From positions 310,001-374,000 of the forward strand of contig NZ_BQUV01000009.1 in the NCBI RefSeq assembly GCF_022835695.1: a DNA stretch of 64,000 bases, read 5' to 3'. This document shows, one piece after another, positions 7,880 to 16,824 of this stretch (position 1 is its first letter; every line of letters begins with the position of its first letter). The notes beneath the pieces were generated by a model. The model did no database searches and was not told the DNA's origin. It saw nothing but the letters and a program-made list of their open reading frames with translations. This DNA is from Bradyrhizobium sp. Ce-3. Its GTDB lineage: Bacteria > Pseudomonadota > Alphaproteobacteria > Rhizobiales > Xanthobacteraceae. The position numbers and the translations under genes were made by a program.

Positions 7880-8305
7880 GTATCAGCCGGCCTGTAAGCC
7901 GGGTTCTGTAGGGCACCATTCTTGCGAATGGTACGCGACGGCCATTCCTCTGGGACAAGGTTTGCACCTTGCCTCGGGCAACCTACCCGGACAGCGGGCC
8001 TGACATCGCCCTGCGGTGTTATCGCGCATGCGCGAACTAACCGCGTTGCCGTCCCTATTCGGTTTTGCTCCCGGTGGGGTTTGCCATGCCGTCGCCGTTG
8101 CCGGCAACGCGGTGCGCTCTTACCGCACCTTTTCACCCTTACCCCGCGAAGCCCAAGGGCGAAGCGGGGCGGTTCGTTCTCTGTGGCACTTTCCCTGGGG
8201 TCGCCCCCGCCGGACGTTATCCGGCACCGCATGTCGATGGAGCCCGGACTTTCCTCTCCCGCGGCCTTTCGACACTTGCGGGAGCGGCCGTCCGGCCGAC
8301 TGACG
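7880..8305 (-). ncRNA. rnpB: RNase P RNA (type A)
   Basis: The catalytic RNA of RNase P, which trims tRNA 5' leaders. On the minus strand it contains the conserved core GAGGAAAGTCCGGGCTCC (8240s-8260s), the CCAGGGAAAGTGCCACAGAG block, and the 3' core ACAGAACCCGGCTTACAGG next to 7890-7915. The P1 helix can be drawn between TCAGTCGGCC near the 5' end and GGCCGGCTGA at the 3' end, which sets approximate limits of 8305 and 7880. The length, about 426 bases, fits alphaproteobacterial type A RNAs. The exact ends are estimates. It is divergent from the YciI/ECF42 pair. Confidence 0.95.
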
Positions 8306-8452
8306 GCTTACGCATGGGGGTTTTCGCTCGATCCGTCAAGCGGATAACTGGCCGCCAGGGCGGCGAAAAATAATCTATCCTGGCGATGTCGTTTGGCCTG
8401 TCGCCCGTTCGACTGGGTGTCGGCGATCCAGCCGATCAAGAGGAGAGACGAG

Positions 8453-8812
8453 ATGCAATATTTGCTGCTGATCTACCGGAGCGACGCGCAATACGGCCAC
8501 ATGACCGCCGACGAACGCAAAGCCCTGTCGGCGGAGTACGGCGTCTACACCCAGTCCATCATCCAGAGCGGCCACTTCAAGGCCGGTGACGGGCTGCAGC
8601 CGGTGTCGACCGCAACCACCGTGCGGGTTCGTGACGGCAAGACGCTGACGACCGATGGGCCGTTCGCGGAAACCCGCGAACAGCTCGGCGGCTATTATCT
8701 GGTCGAGGCCAAGGACCTCGACACCGCGCTCGGCCTCGCGGCGCGGATTCCCGGTGCCAGGGACGGTTCGATCGAGGTCAGGCCGGTGATGATCTACGAC
8801 AACCCGCGATGA
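8453..8812 (+). CDS. YciI/DGPF-domain protein
   Basis: A 119-residue ferredoxin-like fold protein starting MQYLLLIYRSDAQ, with the diagnostic TDGPFAETREQLGGYYLVEA segment and a C-terminal IEVRPVMIY strand. DGPF/YCII proteins (COG3795) are the usual genomic partners of ECF42 sigma factors, whose gene follows 63 bases downstream. The start is supported by an AGGAGAGACGAG purine tract. Its biochemical role is not established; a regulatory or small-molecule-sensing role with the sigma factor is the usual suggestion. Confidence 0.9.
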   Translation: MQYLLLIYRSDAQYGHMTADERKALSAEYGVYTQSIIQSGHFKAGDGLQPVSTATTVRVRDGKTLTTDGPFAETREQLGGYYLVEAKDLDTALGLAARIPGARDGSIEVRPVMIYDNPR

Positions 8813-8875
8813 CGCCGTTGTCGCATCATCAATGCAGCGGCCGCGTCGTCTGGCGCGGCCGTTGAGCAACGACGG

Positions 8876-10117
8876 ATGGCCATGACCCCGAGCCAGATCG
8901 AAAAAGTGTTTCGCGACGAGGCGGGCCGGGCGCTCGCCACGCTGATCCGGCTCGTCGGCGATTTCGATCTGGCCGAGGATGCGCTGCAGGATGCCTTTGC
9001 AGTGGCGCTCGCGCGCTGGCCGATCGGCGAATTCCCCGCCAATCCGCGCGCCTGGCTGGTCAATGTCGGCCGCAACAAGGCGATCGACCGCGTCCGCCGT
9101 GCCGTCGCCTTTCGCGGCAAGCAGCAGGAGCTGACGCATCAATTGTTGTTGGATGCGGAGGGCTCGCCCGAGCCCGCCGATGCGACGCTCGACGACGATA
9201 TGTTGAGGCTGATCTTCACCTGCTGCCATCCGGCCTTCGCCGCCGAGGTCCAGGTCGCGCTGACCTTGCGCACGGTGTGCGGGCTGACGACGGTCGAGGT
9301 CGCCCGTGCATTCCTGGTGAGCGAGGACGCGATGGCGCAGCGCCTGTTGCGCGCCAAGCAGAAGATCAAGCTCGCCGGCATTCCCTATCAGGTGCCGGAA
9401 CGCGAGGCGCTGGAGCCGCGGCTGTCAGGTGTGCTCGCGGTGATCTATCTCGTGTTCACCGAAGGCTATGCGGCGACCGCGGGCGAGGATTTGATGCGGC
9501 CCGATCTCGCGCGCGAGGCGATCCGGCTGGCGCGGCTGCTCGATGCGCTGATTCCGGCGCGCGGCGAGATCAAGGGCCTGCTGGCGCTGATGCTGCTGCA
9601 CGATGCGCGCCGCGCCGGCCGCCAGACCGCCGGCGGCGACATCGTGCTGCTCGAGGAACAGAACCGTTCGTTGTGGGATTTCCAGCAGATCGCCGAAGGC
9701 GTGAGGCTGGTCGAGGAGGCGCTGCGGATGCCGGGCCGGCCGCAATCCTACGCGGTGCAGGCCGCGATCGCCGCGCTGCATGCGCGTGCACCGAGCTATC
9801 GGGATACCGACTGGCCGCAGATCGCCGGTCTCTATGAGGTGTTGCTGCGCATCAGCCCGTCGCCGGTGATCGAGCTCAATCACGCGGCCGCGGTGTCGAT
9901 GGTCGACGGCCCGGCGCGCGCGCTCGATCTGATCGACGCGCTGGACGCCCGCGGCAGCCTGAAGGGCTACGACCAGCTCCCCGCGGTGCGCGCGGATCTA
10001 TTGCGCCGCCTCGGCCGCACGGACGAGGCGCGGCAGGCCTATCTCGCGGCCACTGCCGCGACGCAACTCGAGCCGCTGCGGCGGCTCTACGCACGCCGCA
10101 TCGCGGAGATGGGGTGA
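8876..10117 (+). CDS. ECF42-type RNA polymerase sigma factor with C-terminal TPR extension
   Basis: A 413-residue sigma factor. Region 2 is seen in [21 protein letters not shown] and [20 protein letters not shown] (residues about 28-75), and region 4 in [21 protein letters not shown] plus [13 protein letters not shown] (about 130-165). A long C-terminal half (about 180-410) carries the conserved FTEGYAAT block, helical repeats and [18 protein letters not shown], typical of the ECF42 group, where the extension replaces an anti-sigma factor as control module. ATG 8876 is used; ATG 8882 is also possible. Its likely first target is the adjacent DGPF gene, as in other ECF42 loci. Confidence 0.9.
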   Translation: MAMTPSQIEKVFRDEAGRALATLIRLVGDFDLAEDALQDAFAVALARWPIGEFPANPRAWLVNVGRNKAIDRVRRAVAFRGKQQELTHQLLLDAEGSPEPADATLDDDMLRLIFTCCHPAFAAEVQVALTLRTVCGLTTVEVARAFLVSEDAMAQRLLRAKQKIKLAGIPYQVPEREALEPRLSGVLAVIYLVFTEGYAATAGEDLMRPDLAREAIRLARLLDALIPARGEIKGLLALMLLHDARRAGRQTAGGDIVLLEEQNRSLWDFQQIAEGVRLVEEALRMPGRPQSYAVQAAIAALHARAPSYRDTDWPQIAGLYEVLLRISPSPVIELNHAAAVSMVDGPARALDLIDALDARGSLKGYDQLPAVRADLLRRLGRTDEARQAYLAATAATQLEPLRRLYARRIAEMG

Positions 10118-10181
10118 CACCTCCATCTCGCGCGTGGCTCGCGGCGGACCTCTTACACCAGGTGCCGCACGTGGACTGTGT

Positions 10182-10397
10182 TCAGTAACCCGTCTTTGTC
10201 TTGGCGCCGGTCGATTGCCCGGTCGTCGTTCCAGATGACATGCCGGTCGTAGTGCCGGGCGCCATCTTCTTCTGCGCATGATGGACCTTGTGGGTCTTGT
10301 GCATGGCCGAAGTGGATTTGCCTTGGGTCGTCATGGCGGCTGCCGGAGCGGCGATCAGGCCAACGGCGACAGCTCCTGCGATGAGTGCTTTGAACAT
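10182..10397 (-). CDS. Small secreted Thr/Lys-rich protein
   Basis: A 71-residue protein with a clear Sec signal peptide (FKALIAGAVAVGLIAAPAAA, cleavage after AAA) and a low-complexity mature part rich in Lys, His, Thr, Gly and Ser (KTHKVHHAQKKM, then TTTG/SSGTTTG repeats). A GGAG Shine-Dalgarno fixes the start at 10397. It is probably periplasmic and disordered. I do not recognise a function. It lies convergent to the ECF42 gene. Confidence 0.7.
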   Translation of the reverse strand: MFKALIAGAVAVGLIAAPAAAMTTQGKSTSAMHKTHKVHHAQKKMAPGTTTGMSSGTTTGQSTGAKTKTGY

Positions 10398-10510
10398 GGA
10401 CGAATCTCCACTCAGAGCGCCCCAACGAAGAAGACGGCACGTGGTGAAAAGTTCCAATTTGCGCGCCCGCATTTGGCGGGAAATGTTTTTGCGCGAGCTT
10501 GCCTCTCCGC

Positions 10511-10622
10511 GTCATTGCGAGGAGCTCGCGACAAAATTGCAAAGCAATCTTGCGCTGGAGCGACGAAGCAATCCATTCCTCCCGAGAGGAAGTATGGATT
10601 GCTTCGCTTCGCTCGCAATGAC
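10511..10622. repeat. GTCATTGCGAGGAGC palindromic repeat, variant with internal insertion
   Basis: The outer arms GTCATTGCGAGGAGC and GCTTCGCTCGCAATGAC with inner GAAGCAATCCAT / ATGGATTGCTTC match the copy at 22312-22394. This copy carries 31 extra bases at 10526-10556, flanked on both sides by GGAGC. It lies 14 bases downstream of the amidase stop and could act as its terminator. Confidence 0.85.
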
Positions 10623-10636
10623 AGTGGACGGAGCTT

Positions 10637-11509
10637 TTACTTCGGCTTCGCTGCGGCCTGCGCCGCCGCATCCGGCGGCAGGCTCTCGAGCAGCGCGTAC
10701 AGCGTCGCCATGGTGGAGCGGTCGGCGATCCCGTCGACGCGCTCGGGGCGGAAGTGGCGCTGGAAGGCGGTGACGACCTCCATGGTCGGGCCGTCGAACT
10801 TGCCGTTGGTCGGGATGTTGTAGCCGTAGCGCTGGAATGCGGCCTGCATGTTGGAGACGGCATCGCTGATCGCGCCGAGCTGCAGCGCGTCGCCGCGCAC
10901 GATCGGCGCCGGCTGCACCCAGTGCCCGACACCGGAATTGGCCAGCGAGTGCCACGGGAATTTCTCGCCCGGATCCTTCTTGCGCCCCGGCGCCACGTCG
11001 GAATGGCCGAGCACGCGGTGCGAGACCACCTTGCGGCGAAGCATGATGCCGCGGCACAGCGCGATGACGGCAGCGATCTGGCGCAGCGGGAAGTCGGGAT
11101 AGCCCCAATCGTGGCCGCGATTGACGATCTCGACGCCGATCGAGCAGGAGTTGATGTCGTCCTCGCCGGCCCAGGCGGCGACGCCGGCGTGCCAGGCGCG
11201 CTTGCTCTCCGGCACGCATTGCACGATGCGGCCGTCCTCGAGCACGATGTAGTGCGCCGAGACCTCGGTGCCGGCGGTGCAGAGCTGCGCGATCGCGCCC
11301 TCGACATCGGGCATGCCGGTATAGTGCAGCACGATCATGTCGGGCTGTCGGCCATTGGCGCGATCGCCGAAATTGACCGACGGGATCACGTCGGAGGCGA
11401 TCGAGGAGTCGGGCGTGAACGTCCTCACGTCGGCCACGCCCTTCGGAACGGGAAGGACGCGCTGACGCTTCGAATCAGCATTGCCAGACGAGGACGAACC
11501 AGAAGCCAT
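10637..11509 (-). CDS. N-acetylmuramoyl-L-alanine amidase (AmpD/AmiD type) with peptidoglycan-binding domain
   Basis: A 290-residue zinc amidase that cleaves the bond between N-acetylmuramic acid and the stem peptide. The Amidase_2 domain shows the first zinc His in IVLHYTG (residue 62) and the later His/Asp ligands in VLGHSDVAPGRKKDPGEKFPW's segments (about 167-180). A PG_binding_1 domain follows (about 215-275: AISDAVSNMQAAFQRYGY, FDGPTMEVVTAFQRHF). No signal peptide is visible, so muropeptide recycling is as likely as wall remodelling. ATG 11509 is chosen; an in-frame GTG lies three codons upstream. It is divergent from the dcw cluster. Confidence 0.9.
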   Translation of the reverse strand: MASGSSSSGNADSKRQRVLPVPKGVADVRTFTPDSSIASDVIPSVNFGDRANGRQPDMIVLHYTGMPDVEGAIAQLCTAGTEVSAHYIVLEDGRIVQCVPESKRAWHAGVAAWAGEDDINSCSIGVEIVNRGHDWGYPDFPLRQIAAVIALCRGIMLRRKVVSHRVLGHSDVAPGRKKDPGEKFPWHSLANSGVGHWVQPAPIVRGDALQLGAISDAVSNMQAAFQRYGYNIPTNGKFDGPTMEVVTAFQRHFRPERVDGIADRSTMATLYALLESLPPDAAAQAAAKPK

Positions 11510-12003
11510 ACGAATCACTCAAACCCGAACCGTGAGAAAGCATTTTGACATATGGATAAACAAATAGGCGTTTACTATTCCTTTACCGTGTGGGCCGCGC
11601 AATCGGCCCTGCCGGTTCCAGGCTGCGCATGATGCGCCGCGCAAGATGTCCGGCGCGAGCGCCGAGGGTATCACTCGAATGCGGATCAAAGTCGCGCGAT
11701 TCCGCCAACCGATCATCAACGTTTTCTTAACGTTAAGTGCCGTTACTGAGAGGTGAAGTGCCGAACCGGTTTCGGGGGACGGCCCAAGGACGCTGAGCCC
11801 CGCTGTTTGCGCGAAATCCCATGGAAACCCTCCCAATTCCGGTCGGATATCAGGTTTTGCGGCCGAGGACGGGAGTTGGCGCTGGGGTTGCGCGGCGATT
11901 TCTTCAACGGAATGCTCGGACAGGGCGCGAGGATTCGAGACGCAATGAGCCGGCGCGCAATCAGCTTGCATGCCAGTTACGCGGCCCCAATGGGGGACCG
12001 CGC
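11510..12003. other. Intergenic region before the dcw cluster, with 12-bp palindrome
   Basis: These 494 bases separate the divergent amidase and rsmH. No mraZ gene, the usual first gene of the cluster, is readable here. The perfect palindrome CTTAACGTTAAG lies at 11726-11737 in a locally AT-rich stretch that is the best candidate for promoter and operator of the cluster. It does not match the CtrA spacing (TTAA-N7-TTAA). In-frame codons run upstream of rsmH to 11821 but show no conserved protein. Confidence 0.5.
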
Positions 12004-12999
12004 ATGAGCGAGCGTGCGCCGCGTCACATTTCAGTGCTGGGCCGCGAGGCGGTCGCCTATCTCGCTCCGCGCGCCGGCGGCATCTATGTCGACGCGACCT
12101 TTGGCGCCGGCGGCTACAGCCGGATGATCCTCGACGTCGCCGATACGCGTGTCGTCGGCATCGATCGCGACCGCACCGCGATATCAGGCGGCTTCGACCT
12201 GGTCGACGGCGCCGGCGGCCGGCTGACGCTGGTCGAGGACCGCTTCTCCAATCTCGCCGAGGTCTGCGCCTCGCAGGGGGTGGATCAGGTCGACGGCGTC
12301 GTGATGGATGTCGGCGTCTCCTCGATGCAGCTCGACCGGGCCGAGCGCGGCTTCTCGTTCCGCCTCGGTGGTCCGCTCGACATGCGGATGGCGCAAAGCG
12401 GGGTGACCGCGGCCGACGTGGTCGCGACCGCCTCCGAGAAGCAGCTCGCCGACATCATCTATATCTTCGGCGAGGAGCGCCATTCGCGCGGCGTCGCGCG
12501 CGCCATCGTCGCCGCGCGCAAGGACGCGCCGATCACGACGACCGAGGCGCTTGCCGACATTGTCGCGAAGGTCGTGCGCGCCAAGCCGAACGAGATCCAT
12601 CCGGCGACACGGACCTTTCAGGCGCTGCGCATCTTCGTCAATGAAGAGCTCGACGAGCTGCATCGCGCGCTCGCTGCGGCCGAGCGCGTGCTGAAGCCGG
12701 GCGGCCGGCTCGCCGTGGTCTCGTTCCATTCGCTGGAAGACCGCATCGTCAAGAATTTCCTCGCGGAGCGCGGCAAGGTCGCCGGCGGCTCGCGGCATCT
12801 GCCCGAAGTGGCGCAGACCGCACCGAGCTTTCAGATCCTGACCAAGCGTCCGGTGACACCAGGCGAAGCCGAGATTGCCGCCAATCCCCGCGCGCGTTCC
12901 GCAAAACTCCGCGCGGCCGAACGCACTGCGGCGCCCGCGCATGCGGACGATGACCTGCCGTCCTGGCCGCATCTCGCCGACCTGAAGCGGGGAGGCTGA
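12004..12999 (+). CDS. rsmH: 16S rRNA (cytosine1402-N4)-methyltransferase
   Basis: A 331-residue SAM-dependent methyltransferase acting on C1402 in the ribosomal P site. Visible motifs are [15 protein letters not shown] at the N-terminus, the SAM loop [14 protein letters not shown], the acidic GIDRDRTAI, and [20 protein letters not shown] with PLDMRM, followed by [18 protein letters not shown] and a late [16 protein letters not shown] 12004 ([10 protein letters not shown]) matches the usual family start. It opens the dcw operon and ends two bases before ftsL. Confidence 0.97.
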   Translation: MSERAPRHISVLGREAVAYLAPRAGGIYVDATFGAGGYSRMILDVADTRVVGIDRDRTAISGGFDLVDGAGGRLTLVEDRFSNLAEVCASQGVDQVDGVVMDVGVSSMQLDRAERGFSFRLGGPLDMRMAQSGVTAADVVATASEKQLADIIYIFGEERHSRGVARAIVAARKDAPITTTEALADIVAKVVRAKPNEIHPATRTFQALRIFVNEELDELHRALAAAERVLKPGGRLAVVSFHSLEDRIVKNFLAERGKVAGGSRHLPEVAQTAPSFQILTKRPVTPGEAEIAANPRARSAKLRAAERTAAPAHADDDLPSWPHLADLKRGG

Positions 13000-13001
13000 C
13001 G

Positions 13002-13451
13002 ATGCGGCTTCTCCACCTCCTCGTCATCGGCATGCTGATCTTCGCGGCGTCGTATGTCTACCGCATCAAGATGGAATCGACCGCGCGGGTCGAACGCGTG
13101 TTGCAGCTCAACGCGGAGATCCGCGAGCAGCGCAACGCGATCGCCTCGTTGCGCGCGCAATGGGCCAAGCTCGATGCGCCGCTGCGGCTGCAGGGCCTTG
13201 CCGAACGCCATCTGCCGCTGAAGCCGATCAACGCCAACCAGTACGATTCCCTGAGGAACCTGCCGGAGCGGCCGCCGAGCTTCACGCGGCCCGGTTCGCG
13301 CGATCCGATCGGCGCGATGATCGACACCATCGAGGCCGCCGCCGCGCCCGACAGCACCACCGGATCGATTGACAAGGCGGCGACCGACCAGCCGGCCGCC
13401 GACCAGCCCGCGCCCGAAGAGTCCGAGCAGGGCGGGGGAGATCAGCAATGA
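13002..13451 (+). CDS. ftsL: Cell division protein FtsL
   Basis: A 149-residue bitopic membrane protein: a short N-terminus, one membrane helix (LLHLLVIGMLIFAASYVY), then a periplasmic coiled coil (TARVERVLQLNAEIREQRN to LRAQWAKL) and a Pro/Ala/Asp-rich tail. With FtsB and FtsQ it relays the signal that activates FtsW-FtsI at the septum. Position between rsmH and ftsI, and an ATGA overlap with ftsI, support the assignment, since the sequence itself is poorly conserved. Confidence 0.9.
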   Translation: MRLLHLLVIGMLIFAASYVYRIKMESTARVERVLQLNAEIREQRNAIASLRAQWAKLDAPLRLQGLAERHLPLKPINANQYDSLRNLPERPPSFTRPGSRDPIGAMIDTIEAAAAPDSTTGSIDKAATDQPAADQPAPEESEQGGGDQQ

Positions 13452-15208
13452 CGGGACCTGCCATGACCGATCCGGCACCCGCCAACAAACCCGCCGAGCC
13501 GTGGCGCGCGCGGCTGATCCGCACGCTGCTGTATGGCAAAAATGTCGACCGTGCCGCCAAGGCGCGCGCCCGCGTCGGGCTCGCCATCCTGGCTTTCGCC
13601 GCCGTCTATTGCGTGCTGGCCGGTCGGCTGGTGCTGTTCGCCGTCGGCGCCGACAGCCATGGTGCGCGGCGCACCGCATCGCAGGACGCGATCGCAACCG
13701 CCAGGCCCGACATCACCGACCGCAACGGCGAAATTCTCGCCACCGACGTCAAGGCGCCGAGCCTGTTCGCCGAGCCGCGCCGCCTGATCGACAAGGACGA
13801 GGCGATCGAGCTCCTGACCGCGGCGTTGCCCGATCTCGACACCAGCGAGGTGCGGGACCGTCTGTCGTCGCGCAAGGGCTTCGTCTGGCTGAAGCGCGAG
13901 ATCACGCCGAAGCAGCAGAACGACATCCACCGCCTCGGCCTTCCAGGCGTCGGCTTCCTGCGCGAGAACAAGCGCGTCTATCCGACCGGCAACGAGGTCG
14001 CCCATCTGATCGGCCTGGTCAACATCGACAACCAGGGCATCGCCGGCATGGAGAAGTGGCTGGACAACAACGGTCTGGCCGATCTGCATCGCGCGGGCTT
14101 CGCCACCGACCGGCTGCAGAAGCCGGTCGAGCTGTCGGTCGACCTGCGCGTCGAGCACGCGCTGCGCGACGAACTGATCAAGGCGAAGGAGAAGTTCAAG
14201 GCCAAGGCCGCCTCGGGTCTGGTGTCGAACGTGCGCACCGGCGAGATCGTGGCGATGGTGTCGCTGCCGGATTTCGATCCGAACAATCCGAAGGAGGCGC
14301 ACGATCCGGACCGCATCAACCGCCTGACCACCGGCGTCTACGAGATGGGCTCGACCTTCAAGGCGTTCACGCTGGCGATGGCGCTGGACAGCGGCCGGTT
14401 CGACCTCAACTCGATGTGGGATGCGCGCGGCCCGCTGCACTATGGCAAGTTCGCGATCCATGACGATCACAACATGGGCCGCATGATCAACATGAAGGAG
14501 GTGTTCTACTATTCCTCCAACATCGGCGCCGGGCGCATTGCGCTGGCGATGGGCGTCGACGCGCACAAGGCCTTTCTGCGCAAGATGGGCCAGCTCGAGC
14601 GGCTGCGCACCGAATTGCCGGAGAGCGCCTCGCCGATCGTGCCGAAGAAGTGGGGCGAGCTGAACACCGTCACCATCTCGTTCGGTCACGGCATCGCGGT
14701 GGCGCCGCTGCAGGCGGTGATGGGCATCGACGCGCTGGTCAATGGCGGCTACCTGATCCCGCCGACCTTCCTGAAGCGCACCGAGCAGGAGGCGATGGCG
14801 CTCGCCAAGCGCGTCATCAAGCCCGAGACCTCGGACAAGATGCGCTATTTGATGCGGCTCAACGCCGAGATCGGCACCGCCAAGAAGGCCGACGTCAAGG
14901 GCTACTATATCGGCGGCAAGACCGGCACCGCCGAGAAGGTGATCAACGGCCGCTACGCCAAGAAGCGCGTGCTGAACGCCTTCACCGCGATCCTGCCCGC
15001 CGACAATCCGAAATACCAGCTCCTGATCATGCTCGACGAGCCGCAGCCGCTGAAGGAGACCTACGGGTTCATCACCTCGGGCTGGAATGCGGTGCCGACC
15101 GGCGGCAACGTGATCGCCCGAATTGCGCCGCTTTTGGGCGTCGAGCCGCGATTCGACCTGCCGCCGTCCGACCGCCTTATTCTTGCGGCATCCAGAACAA
15201 CCCAGTAA
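13448..15208 (+). CDS. ftsI: Septal peptidoglycan transpeptidase (PBP3)
   Basis: A 586-residue class B penicillin-binding protein with one N-terminal membrane helix (ILAFAAVYCVLAGRLVLFAV), a dimerisation domain starting ARPDITDRNGEILATDV, and the transpeptidase domain. The active-site motifs are STFK in EMGSTFKAFT (about residue 302), SSN in YYSSNIGAG (about 355) and KTG in GGKTGTAEK (about 490). It cross-links septal peptidoglycan with FtsW. The start overlaps the ftsL stop (ATGA). A palindromic element follows before murE. Confidence 0.97.
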   Translation: MTGPAMTDPAPANKPAEPWRARLIRTLLYGKNVDRAAKARARVGLAILAFAAVYCVLAGRLVLFAVGADSHGARRTASQDAIATARPDITDRNGEILATDVKAPSLFAEPRRLIDKDEAIELLTAALPDLDTSEVRDRLSSRKGFVWLKREITPKQQNDIHRLGLPGVGFLRENKRVYPTGNEVAHLIGLVNIDNQGIAGMEKWLDNNGLADLHRAGFATDRLQKPVELSVDLRVEHALRDELIKAKEKFKAKAASGLVSNVRTGEIVAMVSLPDFDPNNPKEAHDPDRINRLTTGVYEMGSTFKAFTLAMALDSGRFDLNSMWDARGPLHYGKFAIHDDHNMGRMINMKEVFYYSSNIGAGRIALAMGVDAHKAFLRKMGQLERLRTELPESASPIVPKKWGELNTVTISFGHGIAVAPLQAVMGIDALVNGGYLIPPTFLKRTEQEAMALAKRVIKPETSDKMRYLMRLNAEIGTAKKADVKGYYIGGKTGTAEKVINGRYAKKRVLNAFTAILPADNPKYQLLIMLDEPQPLKETYGFITSGWNAVPTGGNVIARIAPLLGVEPRFDLPPSDRLILAASRTTQ

Positions 15209-15221
15209 GGCGTATAATCGC

Positions 15222-15270
15222 AGCATGATCCGGAAAAGTGCGTAGCGGTTTTCCGGACCAGATCATGCTC
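15222..15270. repeat. GCATGATCCGGAAAAGTG palindromic element, copy 1
   Basis: AGCATGATC at the left and GATCATGCT at the right form the arms, with CCGGAAAAGTG and GCGGTTTTCCGG inside. It fills most of the ftsI-murE gap. A near-identical copy in the same orientation is at 16754-16800 and a longer relative at 47015-47088. Confidence 0.9.
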
Positions 15271-15311
15271 AGACAATGGCGCCAGAACGGCGCCGGCCAG
15301 ACTGGAAGATC

Positions 15312-16814
15312 ATGAGACTTCGCGACCTCTTCAGCGCCGATGCCACGATCGATCCAAGTGCCGACGCGGTCGCCGTCGGAGGGCTTGCGGTCGACAGCCG
15401 TGCGGTGAAGCCGGGCGACCTGTTCTTTGCGCTGGCCGGCAGCAGGACCGATGGCGCGCGCTTCGTCGATGCGGCGATCGCCGCGGGTGCGGTCGCGGTC
15501 GCCAGCGACCATCTGCCGCAAGGCCATGCCCGCGTTCCGTTCGTCATCACCCCCAATCCGCGCCGCGCGCTGGCGCTCGCTGCCGCCAGATTTTATCCGC
15601 GCCAGCCCGCCACGATCGCGGCGGTGACCGGCACCAGCGGCAAGACCTCGGTCGCCGCCTTCACGCGCCAGATCTGGCAGCGGCTCGGTCACTCCTCCGC
15701 GAGCATCGGCACCATCGGCCTGGTCTCGGACAAGCGCACCGTCTATGGCTCGCTGACCACGCCCGATCCGATTGCGCTGCATCGCCAGCTCGACGAGATC
15801 GCCGGCGACGGCGTCACGCATCTGGCGTTCGAGGCCTCCTCGCACGGCCTCGACCAGTATCGGCTCGACGGCGTGCGCATCGCGGCCGGCGGCTTCACCA
15901 ACCTGTCGCGCGACCACATGGACTATCATCCCGACGTCGCGCACTACCTCAATGCAAAGCTCCGTCTGTTCCGCGATCTCGTCGCCGATGGCGGCGCTGC
16001 CGTGATCTCAGCCGATCATGACTGCTCGCGAGAGGTGATCGATGCAGCGCGGGCGCGCAGCCTGCGCATCATCACGGTCGGCCGCAATGCCGACGCCGCG
16101 GAGGGCATCAAGCTCACGGACGCTGCGATCGAAGGCTTTGCCCAGAAGCTTGTGATCGAGCACCACGGCCGCAAGCACGCGATCCGGCTGCCGCTGGTTG
16201 GCGAATTCCAGATCGAGAACGCGCTGGTCGCGGCGGGGCTTGCGATCGGCACCGGCAGCGCCGCCGATGACGTGTTCGGCACGCTCGAGCATCTCGAAGG
16301 CGCGAAGGGCCGGCTTGAATTCGTCGGCGAGCACAATGGCGCGCCGATCTTTGTCGACTACGCGCACAAACCCGATGCGCTCGCCAAGGCGCTGCAGGCG
16401 CTGCGGCCGTATGCCAAGCGCAGGCTGGTCGTGATCTTCGGCGCCGGCGGCGACCGCGACGCCGGCAAGCGTCCGATCATGGGCGCGATTGCTGCCGAGA
16501 ATGCCGATCACATCATTGTCACCGACGACAATCCGCGCAGCGAGAAGCCGGAGGCGATCCGCGCCGCGATCATGGCAACGGCCACGGGCGCGCGCGAGAT
16601 CGGCGACCGCGCCGCCGCGATCCGCGCCGGGATCGCCGGTCTCGAGCCGGGCGACGCGCTGGTCGTGGCCGGCAAGGGCCACGAGGTCGGACAGATCGTC
16701 GGCAGCACGACGCTGCCGTTCAGCGATCATGAGGCGGTCGCGAATGCGCTAGGGCATGATCCGGAAAAGTGTGCAGCGGTTTTCCGAGAAGATCATGCTC
16801 CAACAAAAAGCTAG
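15312..16814 (+). CDS. murE: UDP-MurNAc-L-Ala-D-Glu: meso-diaminopimelate ligase
   Basis: A 500-residue Mur ligase that adds the third stem residue in the cytoplasm. The ATP loop GTSGKTS is at about residues 107-113, and the TDDNPRSE motif (about 404-411) is the signature for meso-diaminopimelate rather than lysine; GKGHE follows near the end. ATG 15312 (MRLRDLFSAD) fits the family. The last about 20 codons (HDPEKCAAVFREDHAPTKS) are read from the palindromic element at 16754-16800, so the native C-terminus has been replaced or extended. The core enzyme is intact. Confidence 0.96.
   Translation: MRLRDLFSADATIDPSADAVAVGGLAVDSRAVKPGDLFFALAGSRTDGARFVDAAIAAGAVAVASDHLPQGHARVPFVITPNPRRALALAAARFYPRQPATIAAVTGTSGKTSVAAFTRQIWQRLGHSSASIGTIGLVSDKRTVYGSLTTPDPIALHRQLDEIAGDGVTHLAFEASSHGLDQYRLDGVRIAAGGFTNLSRDHMDYHPDVAHYLNAKLRLFRDLVADGGAAVISADHDCSREVIDAARARSLRIITVGRNADAAEGIKLTDAAIEGFAQKLVIEHHGRKHAIRLPLVGEFQIENALVAAGLAIGTGSAADDVFGTLEHLEGAKGRLEFVGEHNGAPIFVDYAHKPDALAKALQALRPYAKRRLVVIFGAGGDRDAGKRPIMGAIAAENADHIIVTDDNPRSEKPEAIRAAIMATATGAREIGDRAAAIRAGIAGLEPGDALVVAGKGHEVGQIVGSTTLPFSDHEAVANALGHDPEKCAAVFREDHAPTKS
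16754..16800. repeat. GCATGATCCGGAAAAGTG palindromic element, copy 2, inside murE 3' end
   Basis: Same element and orientation as 15222-15270: GCATGATCCGGAAAAGTG, then GCGGTTTTCCG and GATCATGCTC. It is translated as the tail of MurE and ends 24 bases before the murF start, leaving room for murF's GAGGAGGG Shine-Dalgarno. Confidence 0.9.
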
Positions 16815-16824
16815 AGGAGGGCGC

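Noticed and set aside
11726-11737. CtrA site before rsmH
   Set aside because: The TTAA half sites are too close; the CtrA consensus needs seven bases between them.
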